From Ichthyophthirius multifiliis (taxonomy: Eukaryota > Ciliophora > Oligohymenophorea > Hymenostomatida), in the NCBI RefSeq assembly GCF_000220395.1, contig NW_004085889.1, positions 1 to 60,818 of the forward strand: a stretch of 60,818 bases of DNA, written 5' to 3'. A program made the position numbers and the translations under genes. The notes beneath the pieces were generated by a model that worked only from the letters and a program-made list of their open reading frames with translations, was not told where the DNA came from and did no database searches. Positions within the stretch are counted from its first letter, which is position 1, and the number at the start of each line of letters is the position of its first letter. Below are positions 37,682 through 54,500 of the stretch, piece by piece.

Positions 37682-38371
37682 TTTTATTTTTAATCACTTT
37701 TTAATTTTTTTGTTTTAATTATTATGTTTTTATTTTTATTATTAATATATATATATATATATGTTAATTGATATAATTAAAAGTATATTAAATTTATAAA
37801 AATTTTTTTAGCATGCTATATTTTGGATCTTTTTAAAACTATTTTTATTTGAATATAATTAAATTTATATACAATATTGAGTAATTAAAATTATTCTGTA
37901 TCTTAATCATCATTGATAATTATAAAAATAATATTTTAAAAGTATAAAAAAGCTTGAATTACTTTAATTAACTTTAATATTTTTTAAATATCATATAGTA
38001 TGATTATAAAACTTTCTTATATATATTAAAAATTTAATATATTAATTAAAAAAATTTAATAAAATATATATAAAATAAAATATATCTTATATAAATGTTT
38101 AAGATAAAAATTTAATAACTATTTTAATATTAATAAAAATGTATAGTATTATTATAATAAAATTGATTATTTTATATATAGTATTTGATTATTTATTTTA
38201 TATGTTATATGACTATTATTTGTTGATTATGTATTAAAAAACAAAGCATTTATATATAAAATATTATTATAAAATTTATTTATAAAAAATAAGTATAATA
38301 TCATATAAAAAATAATAATAATATAATACAAAAAATATAGAAAATTTCATTAAAAATCCAAATAAATAAAA
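37682..38371. other. AT-rich spacer between divergent genes
   Basis: It lies between the starts of a minus-strand and a plus-strand gene, so promoters are expected; none could be recognised. Confidence 0.5.
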
Positions 38372-40112
38372 ATGAATTATATAAATCAAGAAGATTAATA
38401 CTCATAAAATTCATAAATAAATAAATAAACAATACATAAAATTAATTTCATAGAAAAAATATCAAAAGATTAAAGCTTAAGCTATTTTGACGGAGATGAA
38501 TTACACGAATAATTATTATCCTAGAAATAAATAAAAAAAAAATGTCCATCATGTTTGTGTTATTAAAAAAAGAAAAAAAATGTAAACGAATGGCTTTATC
38601 ATTTTAAGCTTTTAATAAAAACAAATAGATTTAAGAATTAGGAATGGTCTGCTTATATATTTAATTTAATAAATTAACAATATTAAAATACTCCTGAAAA
38701 CATAAAAGATATAGAAGAATTACATTAAAATGCAAGGTTTACATTAGATAAAATATAAATTTAAAATAATAATAGTAATAATAATAATAATAATAACAAT
38801 AACCATTCAATAAATAAAAATAGTGAAATATGTTTTTAAAAAGATGGAAATAAACAGAATAATTAAAATGTTTAAAATTAATCTATATCTTCAAATAATA
38901 ATGCGATTAATAAAAAAGTAATTGCAAAAGATTAAAAAAAAAAAAAAAATTGTAATTCATGTTCTTCTTCCTCTTCTTTTAGCCTGCCTTAATATTTAGA
39001 AAAATCTTAGTAAATTTTGGTAAACTCTTCTATTTTAAATGAAAAAATAAGCAATATACATGAAACCATTATAGGTGATACAATAGAATATTTGGTAAAA
39101 AATAAATCATAAAATATATCAATGAAAAGTACTAAAAAATAAAAAATAAAAAAGAAATTATTATAATAATAAAAAGAAGATGAAAAAATATAGTTTTTTA
39201 ATGCAAATACTTTGTTAATAAATAGTGAGAATTTAAAAAAATGTAATTATGAATTATTTTAAGCTGCTATTTATTATAAATCAATTACTTTATTAATCGA
39301 AAATCATTTATAAGAAGAAAATAATTACGAATAATAAAAGCCTTTGAGAGTTATAAAAGATAATTTTGTTTAGTATTATATAAATGAATATGGTAAATGT
39401 ATTTAAAAAATAAAATAAAATTAATTGAAATAAATAATAAGTAATTTAAAAGAATTTGTTATTTTATATATTGAACTTATTCGAGAATATTATAAATTAG
39501 ATGATTTAATTTGTTAATGTAAATATGCCGAAGAATTTATTACATATGAAAATTTAATTAATTTTTTATGTTCGATTTTGTTTAAAGATGATTATATTTA
39601 TTCTATTATTTATGTTTCTCATTCTATTTATGAAAAAGATTTAGCCAATTAATTTTTTATTGTAGTTTCTTAATTGAATAAAATTAATATTAAACCAAAT
39701 TTTCTTAATATATCTGAGAAATTTTGTCTAATAAATTAAGTAATTTTTTGTTTTTATCCATAATTTTTATTCATTTTAATAGGAATTTCCTTATTAATAA
39801 GCTTATTTATAACTTGAATAAATTAAATTTTAAAGAAGCCCTGTCCATAAGTTAAAAATAATCGTTAAAACATAAGATGCTATTAATTAATGTATAAAAG
39901 ATTATTATTAAGATGAAATATTTTATGATGCAGATGAACTTATTGGTATTTTTTCATTTGTTATCATAAAAAGTTCAATTTATGATATTATTACCCATTG
40001 CAAAATTATTGAAAACTTTACTACTAAGGATACTTTAAATAGTATATCTGGCTATTTATTAATAACAATAATGTCTTGTGTAAATTATATTTCTTAAATA
40101 TAAATTTAATGA
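38372..40112 (+). CDS. VPS9-domain protein, likely Rab5-type guanine nucleotide exchange factor
   Basis: Two exons (intron 39740-39782, 43 bp) give 565 residues. The N-terminal part has a Cys pair (CPSCLCY) in a basic region, then Asn- and Ser-rich low-complexity stretches. The C-terminal third holds the VPS9 fold: helices around LINFLCSILFKDDYIYS, and the diagnostic end block DADELIGIFSFVIIKSSIYD followed by IITHCKIIENF and SGYLLITIMSCVNYI. The Asp and the later Tyr of this block are those VPS9 domains use on Rab5/Rab21-like GTPases. A helical bundle before the VPS9 core is likely. Target Rab and membrane are not shown by the sequence. Confidence 0.85.
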
Positions 40113-40159
40113 TTATTTTAATTAATTTTTTAAAAATATTAGTATTATTAAATATAATT

Positions 40160-40164
<5 letters not shown>

Positions 40165-40212
<48 letters not shown>
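40165..40212. repeat. (TA)n tract
   Basis: A pure TA dinucleotide run in non-coding DNA just after the VPS9 gene. Confidence 0.9.
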
Positions 40213-40217
<5 letters not shown>

Positions 40218-40966
40218 ATAATTTTTTAATAATTGCTTTATAATATTTTTTATTAAGTTTATTCAATTTTCAAATTAATATATATATTTAATCATTATTT
40301 AATTTAATATGCTAATATTATATATTATTTAAATTTAATAATTTTTTTTTGATATAAAAGCAAACATTGTTTTAATATAATTATTTTAAATTTAAATCAA
40401 TTATTTTTTTTACAAAATATTTAATGATCCAGTTATTGAAAATAAAAAAGAAAATTCTACTAAAATAAACATAATTCATATTTTATATAATAATAAAAAA
40501 TCCGCTAACATATATTAATATTATCTTAAAATTAAAATAAAATTATTAATTTATAAACCAATAAAGTTTTTATTTTACATAAATGAAAAAATAACTTTGA
40601 TTTGTTAATTCATTCAAAATAGGAATTAACTTGATTTTTAAGATAGATTAATGCAAGATTTTCTATTTTTTTATATTATTTAATGATATTTCTTATTCTT
40701 ATTTGTTTAAAAATAAAATTATATTAAATATTGGTATTTTTAAAAACACAATCTAAAAAAAGGTGATAAAAATGGATTATGTATAACCTTTTTTTAATTT
40801 GAGATTTTTAAAAAATGAATAATAGAAAATATAAACGTTCTAAAAATATAATATAATTTACTTGATTTTTTTAAATTATACATAATAGTTATTTTATATT
40901 TCATTAATGTACATATATTTAGCATTTATTTCGTTATAAAAATAATAAAAAAATGAATTTAATAAG

Positions 40967-40968
<2 letters not shown>

Positions 40969-41010
<42 letters not shown>
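40969..41010. repeat. (TA)n tract
   Basis: A pure TA dinucleotide run. The short ORF that can be drawn across it encodes alternating Tyr-Ile only and is not a gene. Confidence 0.9.
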
Positions 41011-41023
<13 letters not shown>

Positions 41024-43035
41024 TTATATTTATTTATATGAATATATTTATGTAACTCTTTTTGTGATATTTTTTCTTATGTTATTTATAGTATTGATAC
41101 TGTATATTATTATATTGATAATGAATAGTTTAGTAAAAATATGTATAATGTAAAATAACGATATCGATATTTAACTAAGAATCGAAATATATATAAATTA
41201 TGTCGTAGAGAAACAATAAAAATACAATAGACAATAAATCTTTAGTTGACAAAAAAAGCATTTCTCTATAAAATGGTCCTATAATGGAATAATTTTTTAT
41301 TAATACGTGTATTTAATTGAATAATTTTGTTTTATATATGACTCTTATTTTATAAGAAGAAACTCTTTTTTCCTGATGAGATTATATATAGATATAATAG
41401 TTATTATGACTAAGCTTTAATTTTATTAAATTCTTTAGAAGTTTTTTGTTATTATATAATATTTTATTTTTTTTATAAAAATTAAAAAAAGGATTAATTG
41501 ATTTTTTTTTCGATTAAAAAAAAAAGATGTCTTTATGTAAAAGTACTAAATTTTCAAAAATTTGTATTTAAAAAAGAAAAAATTAATTTTATAATATTAT
41601 TATTATAATTGAATGTGTAATATCTTTTTTGTAAAAAATTAGGAAATTTAATTACTTAATGCAAATATTTAGAAAGCTTTAAATGAGGTATTCTATTCTT
41701 AAATAAATGAAAAATAATTTTTTGTTGAATAAAATTAATATTAAAAGGAAATAAAGATACTAGACACAATTTTTAAAAACATAAACTGCTAATTATAAAA
41801 AAAAACCTTTATAATGAAATCTGATTTAATAATATATTTAAATAATATTAATGCTAATATTAGTTTAAAAAAAACCATAAATCTGCAATTTAAATGACTT
41901 TTATGAAGATGATTATTATTACAATCTACTCAATCTCGATATATAAATAAAAAAACCTTTAATATTATTTCATTCTGAAAAATCTAAAATAAAATTTTAA
42001 TGAAGATATTATCTAATAATAATATTACAGAAATAAATACAAAAATATAAATACTTATATATTACTAATAGTTTATTTATTATTTATTCATATTATTTTT
42101 TTATTTTATATTTAATTTTAATTTTTTTGTTACAAAAATATAAAAAACAATAGGAAGTAGCATTATTAAGTTTTAATAAAAACTATTTATATAAAATAAA
42201 ATATTTTATAGTAATTTATATTATGTTTAATAAACTTTGAAATACTATAATAAAATGATTTTTATTAAATATATTTTAAGAAAATAAAATTATATTACGG
42301 TCATATTTTTAGTTAAAACTCAATATGAAAAAATAAAATAAAAATTTATAAAAAGACTATTTTTTGGTATATATTTTATAAAATTTTAAATTAATTAAAT
42401 ATATAAAATTTATTCATAAATATAATTTAAATAAATATTATTTTATAAATAATAAGAACTTTATTTTTATATTTAGAATTTTTTAAATAATAATATATAA
42501 AAATATTTGTATATTAATTATTATAAATATATACTGATTAATAAATAAAAATTATAAAATTATTTCTTACTTATTTTTTAATAAATTTGATGTAGAAATA
42601 TATTTTGTATTAATATAAAAAAAATAAAATATTTAATTTATCATATATATAATATTTCTATATTTATATACTATAACTAAAAGAAAAAATATAATTTTGG
42701 TAAAATATATTTATATTTTATGAAAATAATATATATAAAATAATATTGACTAAAAAATTAAATTATATTTATTTAAAAATAAATTTTATTGCATATAATA
42801 AAATAAAAAAAAGATATTAATATTTATTTTATATACATTATAAAATTTAAATATTATAATTAAAAAAATAATTAAAATAATTTAATAAAAATGCGATTAT
42901 AAATAATAAATTTTTAGAATATTTAATAATAATAAATAATTAGAAAAATATAATCAATTTACAATTTTATAAACTTTTATAAATATATAAATTATAATTT
43001 ATTTTTATAAATTAAAAAAATTAAATAAAAAAAAA

Positions 43036-43169
43036 ATGAATTAGTAAAAAAAGATAAAAGTAATTAAATCAATAAAGCAATTTGAAAACTAAATATAATA
43101 AAATTCTTTAGTGAACTCAGATTTTTAAAATCTACAAAATCAATAATTAATAAAAAAGTAAAAGACTTA

Positions 43170-43218
<49 letters not shown>

Positions 43219-44068
43219 TAATAGAAATAGTAAAATTTATTATAATAATAACTTTAATAAAAGTAAAAAATTTTATAATAATAAGTATAATAAAGTCATT
43301 AAAAACAGTAATAATAAGTTCATTAAATAAATTTATAGAAATAATAAATAATCAAAAATAATTCCATTCTTTTTAGCAATTAATAATAATTGCAAAAGAA
43401 AGTTATTACTCACGATGATTAAAAAAAAAAAGAATAGATAAATTAATCTTAAGCACTTCAATATGACAATGAATCTTAATTGAGTAGTCTAAAAAGAAAA
43501 AACGATTTAAGTTCATAGATGATAGAAGTAAATTCTTCTTAAGATAATCTTTAATAACGAAAAGTTTAATAATAATAATTGAAATTAGGTGATTTCGATT
43601 TAGGAAATACAGCTGTTAAAATAGAACCTTATAATTTATAAGAAGCTTTTTACTGGGTTTATTGGAAAGAAGAATAAGATTATTAACCTTAAAAATCTGT
43701 TTAGAAGTATTTTTTATATATTTTTTTTTTATATTTATATTTATTTAATTAGGCTAAGTAAAATAAAAGAAAACGCTCCTGAGTTGTATTTTTATCATCT
43801 TTAAGAATATTTTTTTAATAAAAAGAAGAAATTTTATTCTACCGAAGATATTGAAAATATAACTTAAAGAAAATTAAAGCATATTTCTTTTGTTAAATCT
43901 AATAAAAGAATAGAAAAGCATATTTTTTAAAATAAAAACACATCAGGTTAATAAGATAAAATGATTTATGATAATTCTAGTGATTCTTATTTTAATTAAG
44001 AAAAGTATAATTTTGAAAAATAGAATTACTATTAATCAGAAAAAAATATAAGTATTTAATAAATGTGA
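43036..44068 (+). CDS. polyglutamine-containing protein of unknown function
   Basis: Two exons (intron 43707-43752, 46 bp) give 328 residues. Residues about 46-60 are a pure Gln run encoded by about fifteen TAA triplets (43171-43214), followed by more Gln-rich sequence up to about residue 180. A better ordered C-terminal half follows, with GDFDLGNTAVKIEPY, EAFYWVYWKEEQDY and APELYFYHLQEYFFNKKKK. No domain was recognised. Gln-rich plus basic patches would suit a nuclear or RNA-binding factor, but this is only a guess. Under the standard code the run would be stops, so the gene itself supports the reassigned code. Confidence 0.7.
43171..43214 (+). repeat. (TAA)n coding polyGln
   Basis: About fifteen TAA codons in frame, read as Gln in the ciliate code, inside the gene at 43036-44068. 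Confidence 0.9.
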
Positions 44069-44351
44069 AAAAAAAAAAAAATTATAAATAAAGAAATAAT
44101 AAATATATTATTATATAAATATTTTATAAAATATATATATGTTTTTTTTTCTTTTTAATATTTATTTTATGATTTTGAATTTAATTATATTAAAAAATAA
44201 AATATATATATTTTGTTTTAAAAATATATTTATAATTTAAAGACATTATTTTAAAATAAATACTGATTTACTATATTATCAAATTTAAAAAGAAAACAAT
44301 AAAATAATATATAAATTAATTTGTTATTAAATAAAAAGTAAACATAAAAAA

Positions 44352-45521
44352 ATGCAATAAAAATATTAACAGCTATAAATACTTCCAATAAGTTATTAAA
44401 GCGATTAAAAATAATAAATGCTTCACTAACATTAAGAATTAATATAAAATTTATAATAATAAAATTAATTCCAATAGTAATAAATACTTAATGTTCGATA
44501 ATAATTTAATTCAACATTAAATAATCCTATATAACTTAATAATAAATAATATGCAATATAATAAGGATAATAAAGTAATTATGTAAATGATAATTTCAAA
44601 TAGGCAAATAATACAATGTTATTTCCTCAAAAAATTGATTCTTCTTATTAGCCTACTAAAGAGAATATTAATTAAAATAAAATCGATTTTAAAAGGGAAG
44701 AATTTTATTAAAATTAATAAAATATAATTAATAATAATATCAAAGATAATAATAATAAAGTATAAATTGAATAAAATGTTGAAAAAATAGATGCTTATGC
44801 AAAATTTGATAATTAATAACTTTAAAGAAAAATTAGTTAAATAAATAAAATAATTATTTTTTATAAAAAAAAAAAAAATATTTTTTATTTTTATTTACAA
44901 ATAAAAAAAGGTTAACTATAAATAGTTGTAAATGAATAATAAAAAACAATATAATAATTATAAGATGATTAAATGAAATTAATGGATTTATGTGATAAAA
45001 AAGATATAGAAATAGAAGATTTAACAATATAATAAGCAGAAAATCAAAGCTAAATATAATTATTTAAATAAAACTATAATTAATTAAGTAAAGAATTCCA
45101 AAAAATGTAACAAAGACTATAATATTAAGAAGATTCAAAAGAAGAATTATAAATACAAATATAAAAAAATGCAAATTTTGAATAAAGAAACAATTATTTA
45201 AACCATGAATTATAATAATTAAGATAAACAATAGAAAATCTTCAAGTTTAATTAAAAAGTTTTCAAAGTTATTCTTCAAAAGCTTAATAATTAAAATAAA
45301 CTGAAAACGAAATGAATTAGATGAAAAGTTATATAGACAATCTAGAATAAAAATTGGTTGAAAAAAACGAGGAACTTTTCGCAACTTAAAAAAGAGCCGA
45401 AATTAATTTCCCGAATGTTATTTGTGAATTAGAAGATAAAATAAAATATTTAGCGACAGAAAATGACAGGCTTAATAAAATTCTAATTGAAAGATGTGTT
45501 GATATGAGATAAAATTGGTGA
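44352..45521 (+). CDS. Gln/Asn-rich coiled-coil protein
   Basis: Two exons (intron 44836-44910, 75 bp) give 364 residues. The N-terminal 150 residues are Gln/Asn-rich low complexity. From about residue 165 on, a continuous coiled coil runs to the end (MKLMDLCDKKDIEIEDLTIQ, EFQKMQQRLQYQEDSKEEL, YIDNLEQKLVEKNEELFATQ, LEDKIKYLATENDRLNKILI). The last part ends RQNW. Basal-body or cytoskeletal proteins in ciliates often look like this, but no specific family was recognised. Confidence 0.7.
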
Positions 45522-45950
45522 TTTTTGTTAGTTAATTTTGGTTATATTATTTTATTTATTTTTTTAGATAAACTTTTTACTTTTTTTTTTTTTTTTAATT
45601 AAATCTTTTTTATATGTATTTATATATTTTTATTAATAATAATATAAAATTTAATGGGTTATGTATATTATTATTTCAAATTTTTTATATTTTTATATTA
45701 ATACATTTATTTTTTAATGAAAAATTGAAATATTAATAATTCGTTTATAATAATTCATATTAATAAATAATATATATTTTTTTTATTTTAAATAAAGATT
45801 TAATATATTATATCTATTAAATTTTTTTTTACTTTTTAACTGAATAAAATATATTATAGCTTTTTATAAGGACGAAATATCTATAAAACATAAAAATAAT
45901 TTAGCATTTATAATAAAAATATAATATTATATATATATGTATAAATTTTA
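45522..45950. other. AT-rich spacer
   Basis: No supported feature; it may include an unrecognised first exon of the next ORF. Confidence 0.45.
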
Positions 45951-46439
45951 GAATAAATTAAAATAGTGAAGAGGCTTTACAAATAAAAAAAAGGAGATAA
46001 TATTTTATAAGCTGTTTAAAAATTTGCTATATTAGATTCTCTTATATATAATATAAAAAGTTCACATATATAAAATAGTTACATAAGCAATTAATTATAT
46101 AAATAATAAAATAGGGTATATAATATTTTTTAAAACAAAACTGAACAATAATAAAAAAAAAGCTTTAAGAATAATCTTGATAGAAATATTATTTGTAATA
46201 AAACATAAAATATTAATAAAATAAAAATAATAATAAAATAATGGAATAATAGTGATAATTAAAATATAAAATAATATTATTATAAAAATTTACATTTGAA
46301 AAAAAAAAATATACTTACTCCATATAAAAAAAAGAAAGAAGATATATTTTTAAGATTAGATAATTATAAATTTTAATTTATTTCTTTCGATATATTAATA
46401 AAACTTCTGTAATTAAAAAACTAAAATATCGATTAGTGA
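45951..46439 (+). CDS. small ORF of unknown function, 5' end not determined
   Basis: An open frame of at least 162 codons ends at TGA 46437-46439. It reads as plausible protein (KGDNILQAVQKFAILDSLIY; PYKKKKEDIFLRLDNYKFQF) but has no in-frame ATG near its start, so a first exon upstream, perhaps behind the TATAG acceptor near 45858, is needed. No family was recognised. Confidence 0.4.
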
Positions 46440-46586
46440 GAATTAAAGATTATTTAATTTTAATATAATAAAAATTATTTTGAAAAAAAAAAAACACTAA
46501 AGATAGTTATAATTTTTTAAAAAAAAAATTAATATTAAATTCTTTGTCATAAATATGTAGAATAATATCATATATATCTATATGAA

Positions 46587-46642
<56 letters not shown>

Positions 46643-46830
46643 AATAATAATTAATAATTTTTTTTTTTTTTATATTCAATTAAATTTTTTTTGTTTTATG
46701 TATTTTTTAAATTAATACTAAAGTTATTTCTATAATAAAAAATAATAAAAAATATTATTTATAATATTAAAAATTTTAATATAAGATAATAATATTTTTT
46801 TCTTATTAAATTCTACTCTATGTCCTTTAA
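46440..46830. other. AT-rich spacer between convergent genes
   Basis: It includes TA tracts near 46596-46641; no coding signal was seen. Confidence 0.5.
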
Positions 46831-50142
<3,312 letters not shown>

Positions 50143-50495
50143 TTTTTTTTTTTTTTTTTTTAATTATATTATAATATTTTTATTATTTTTTTTGGATAAA
50201 AATTAAAATGTTTAATTTATATACTTATAATGTTTTTGTTTTTTTTTAATAAAAATCTATTTATAAATTATATTTTATAGAAAAAATTATAGTAAAAATA
50301 ATATATAATAAAATTGATTCTATTATAAAATTTTAATATATATATATTATATATTATTTTTTATAATTTTTTTTTTTTAATTTATTTTGACTAATATTTT
50401 CTTTAAATATTTATTTATTGTTTTATTTATTTCTTTAAATTATTTATTTTTTAATGAATTTATTTTATTTCTCTTTTTATTGATAAATAGAAAAT
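50143..50495. other. AT-rich spacer
   Basis: It lies upstream of the VID27-like gene; no element was recognised. Confidence 0.5.
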
Positions 50496-51123
50496 ATGCA
50501 ATTTAATGGTTAAATCTATTAGAGGTTTTTTGTTGATTTTTAAACCAGTAATTTTACTCGTTTGTTTGATATATAGCAAATTATAGATTGTATTTTTTTA
50601 GAAATATTAATTATTTAAAAATAATACAGCTGATGCTTGAATTATTTTGAGAAGATTAAATGATTTCTTAGATTATAGAAATATAATTTCAAAATATTTT
50701 TAGATTACTAATTTTAATAAAGTTAAGTATTTGCTTATTAGTATATAAAAATATAACAAGCCTATTTTTCAGATTTTAAGAAGGAATAAAATATATATAT
50801 TTGAAAATATTGTATATTCGTTTGTAAATATTTTTTATTTCTCATTGAACAATTTAAATATTATAAATATAAAATTGAAGGTTTTATTATAATTTATTAT
50901 TACTAGCTTATTTAGTTAGGATATTATTCTTTTATATTATTTATTTGTTTAATATCATCGATAAAAGTTCGACTTTTTTGTATTTTCCGTATTTTTAAAA
51001 AAAGATTTTGTTTATAGAATACTTACGGCATATTAATTTAAATTTATTTATTTTTATTAATATTTAAAAATGTATTTTATACGTATATCAGTAATCGTTT
51101 AATGGATTAATTTTACGTTTTGA
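50496..51123 (+). pseudogene. possible remnant of an MO25/CAB39-like gene
   Basis: Two plus-strand frames carry peptides that resemble consecutive parts of the MO25 (CAB39) scaffold family. From 50496 one frame gives IYQRFFVDFQTSNFTRLFD, comparable with the YDRFFxEY...NYVTKRQSL block. Near 50640 another frame gives FLDYRNIISKYFQITNFNK then VKYLL, comparable with LLDRxNFxIMxKYISKPENLK. Frames change without clear splice sites and a block is missing, so it looks broken or wrongly sequenced. MO25 proteins activate STRADA/LKB1- and Ste20-type kinases. The minus strand is also open in places, so this call is weak. Confidence 0.3.
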
Positions 51124-51512
51124 AGAATATTTTATTAAATATTCATACAATTCTTTTCATAAAAAAAGGATTTCCAATAAAATTATCTTAAAATGTTTTT
51201 AAAGATAATAATTCGTTTATTTTTTTCTTTTAGTATATTATATTTTTTGTTAATATTAATTATATATGATTATTTAAAAAGTCATTTTTAAAAAGAACTT
51301 TTTTATAATTTTATAAAGAATTAATATATAATATTAATTAAAAAATATATAATAATTTTTTTCTTAATATATTTGTTTAAAATATAAATTATAATTTACA
51401 AAAAAATCTAAATATATTTAGGAATAATAATCAAAAACAATTTTAATTTTTTTTTTTATAACTTAAAAAAATATATATATATATACCATTTAAATAAAAA
51501 CTATTAACATAC
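51124..51512. other. AT-rich spacer
   Basis: It lies upstream of the E1 gene; no element was recognised. Confidence 0.5.
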
Positions 51513-54500
51513 ATGGGTTGTGGAAATTCAAATCCAAAAAAAGTAGACCATAATTAAAATCAATTAAGTAGTTAAGAAAAAGAAGACGAATATTTTTCTA
51601 GATAAACAGCAGTATATGGTGTTGAAAACTAATGTAAAATTCGAAAATTAAATATTTTTTTATATGGAGTTTTTGGTGTAAATAAAATTTAAATAAAAAA
51701 TATTTTGAAAAAAAAAAAAAAAAAAAAGGTTGGTATTGAAATAGCAAAGAATTTAATTTTATCAGGAGTTAATTAATTAGTTATATATGATAATAAAATA
51801 TGCGATAAAAATGATTAAAATGTTAATTTTTGTATTAGAGATAATCATATTAAAAATAAAAATTCAAGAGCTGATGCCAGTTTGGAAACTCTTTAATAAT
51901 TAAGTTTATATTGCTAAATTAAAGTTCATAAAGAAGAAATTAATAATGAATTTCTATCTTAGTTTAATGTCGTTGTATTTACAGATTTTTACGATAAATA
52001 GAAACTTATTGAATATAATAACTTTTGTAGAAAAAATAATATAGGATTTATTTTGAGTGCTAATTTAGGTTTATATGGTTTCCTTTTTGTTGATTTTGGG
52101 GATAAACATTTAGTTATTAAAAAATAAATCCTTCCTAATATATATTTATACTTTTCTTTTTTTTATTTAAAAAAAAAGGTTTAAGATATAGATGGAGAAT
52201 AAATAAAATAGGCAAGTATTAGCTCTATTTCTTAAGATAAGTAGGCATAAGTAAATTAATTTTTTTTTGCTTTAAATAATTTTTTTTAATTTTTATTTTA
52301 AAAAATAGATTACTGTAGAAGATGATAAAAAATTAAAATTTTAAAATGGAGATACTGTTTAGTTTTAAGAAGTATAAGGAATGACAGAGTTGAATGGAAA
52401 ATAATTTTAAATTGAAATAAAATCGGCTTATAAATTTACAATAAAATAAGATACAACGAAATTTACTCCTTATAAATCTAATGGTATATAATTAAAAATG
52501 TTTTTTTTATGATAATTTATTTAATTTATAAAAGGAATTGTATATTAAGTTAAAGTTCCTTAATAAATAACATTCAAGTCTTTATAAGAAATACTTGAAA
52601 ATCCCCAAAAAGATGATTTTATGCTTTTTGATTCTACTTAAACTTCCTAAAGTTAAGATTTGCATATTATATTAAATGGATTATTTGAATATTATTAAGA
52701 AAATAAAAAATTACCGTAATTTTTAAATGAAGATAATGCAAAATAAGTGATTGGAATAATAAATAAGATATAAGGAAAATATAAAAATCTTAATGCAAAT
52801 TAAATAAATGAATCTTTAATAAAAAATATTGTATTGTATTCATAAGCTAATATCATACCAATATGTTATATATGGGGAGCTTTAGTTTCTTAAGAAGTGA
52901 TAAAATATATAGGTTTATATAAACCAATAAAATAAATTATTCATTGTGAAATGCTTGATATTTTATGTCCTTAATAAAATTTATAAGTTTTAAATGATAA
53001 TTATTAACTTTCGGTTCTTGGGAAAGTTTTTTTTAATAAATTAGGAAATTAAAAGTAATTTTTTTAATATTTGTAATAATAATTTAATTTTTTTTTTTTT
53101 TATAAAAGCATATTTTTAGTAGGGGCTGGATCTTTAGGATGTGAATATTTGAAAAATATAAGCTTACTTTTGAATAATTGTAGTTTAGATGGATAAATAT
53201 TTATTACAGATTTCGATAAAGTTAACTTTTCGAATTTAAATACTTAATTTTTATATACTAATCAATTTTTAGGGAAAAGTAAATCTGAAGTTATAGCTAA
53301 TTAAATAAAATTAATAAATAAAGTAATTTTTTTGTTTTAACAAAAAAATAAAACAATAAATATTTATATAAAAAAGTAAATTAAAATTAAAAACTTTAAT
53401 AAATCTTTTAATCTTAAAAATTAATAAATTTTCGATGATTTGTTTTGGGATAACCTTAATATAGTTATAACATCAGTTGATAATACATAAACTAGAGCAT
53501 TAATAGATGCTTAATGCGTTTGGTTTGGAAAAGTAAAAAAAAATATATTTTTTATTTTTGTGTTAATAAACAAAAGCCATTATTCGATTCTGGAATTTAA
53601 GAAAGTAAATGCCATACTTAAGTAATAGTCCCAAAATAGACTTAATGTTATTAAGATTCTCATGATATTAGTGAAGAAAGTGCACCTTTATGTGTTTTGA
53701 GTAATTTTCCTCATATAATATAACATACAGTTTAATGGAGTTCAGACTAATTTTAAGTTTTTTTTGTTGAAGGGATTGAAGAAATAAGCAAATTTGTAAA
53801 AAATGGACAATAACATATCTAAAATTTAAAAAATGAATTTTAAGATAAAAGTGGCTTTTTGAAATAAAAATTACTAAATTTATAAACTTATGCTACTGTT
53901 TTATTATAACCTAATTATGAATAATGTATTAATATTGCGTTTAAATTGTTTTATTAAAACTTTTATGATTAAATTATTTAATTGTTATAAGGATTTCCTA
54001 TTGATCATAAAGTATCCTTTTTTACTTTTTTATTTAATATACTTTTGTTTTTATATATATATAGAATGAAGATGGAAAACCTTTCTGGAGTGGACATAAG
54101 AGATTACCTTAAGTTTTTTTTTTTTTTTCTTTTCTTTTTTTTGTTTTGTTTTCTTTTTTTTATTTTATTTATTTTTAGGCCTTAGAACTTAATTATGAAG
54201 ATTAATTACATCTAGATTTTATTTTATCAGTTTCTAATATAATTGCTTATTCATTTGATATAAAAGGATAATTACCAAAAGATAAAATAGCTAAGTATTT
54301 AGGTTAGAATAAAGAAACTTTATAAAAACTTTTTTAAGTAGAGAAAAAAAATATTGATGATGATTAAATTAATTTAAATCTAATAGCTGAGCTTTAAAGT
54401 AATATATGTTATTTTTTATATTAGGCTTATTTTTTATTTAAATATTATAAAAGAATTGAAAATAAAACATTCATAAAAGGTTTATCTGTTATAATTAGAA

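Larger units (their letters stand above)
40113..43035. other. 2.9-kb gene-poor stretch
   Basis: This is the longest stretch without a recognised gene. It holds two TA tracts, A/T homopolymers and short ORFs without conserved features. The part at 41160-41420 is somewhat less AT-rich and contains an 8-bp inverted repeat (41206-41213 with 41261-41268); it could hold a small RNA or a decayed gene, but nothing was identified. Confidence 0.5.

Noticed and set aside
40953-41153. Tyr-Ile repeat ORF on the plus strand
   Set aside because: It is only a translated TA dinucleotide tract and has no other coding feature.
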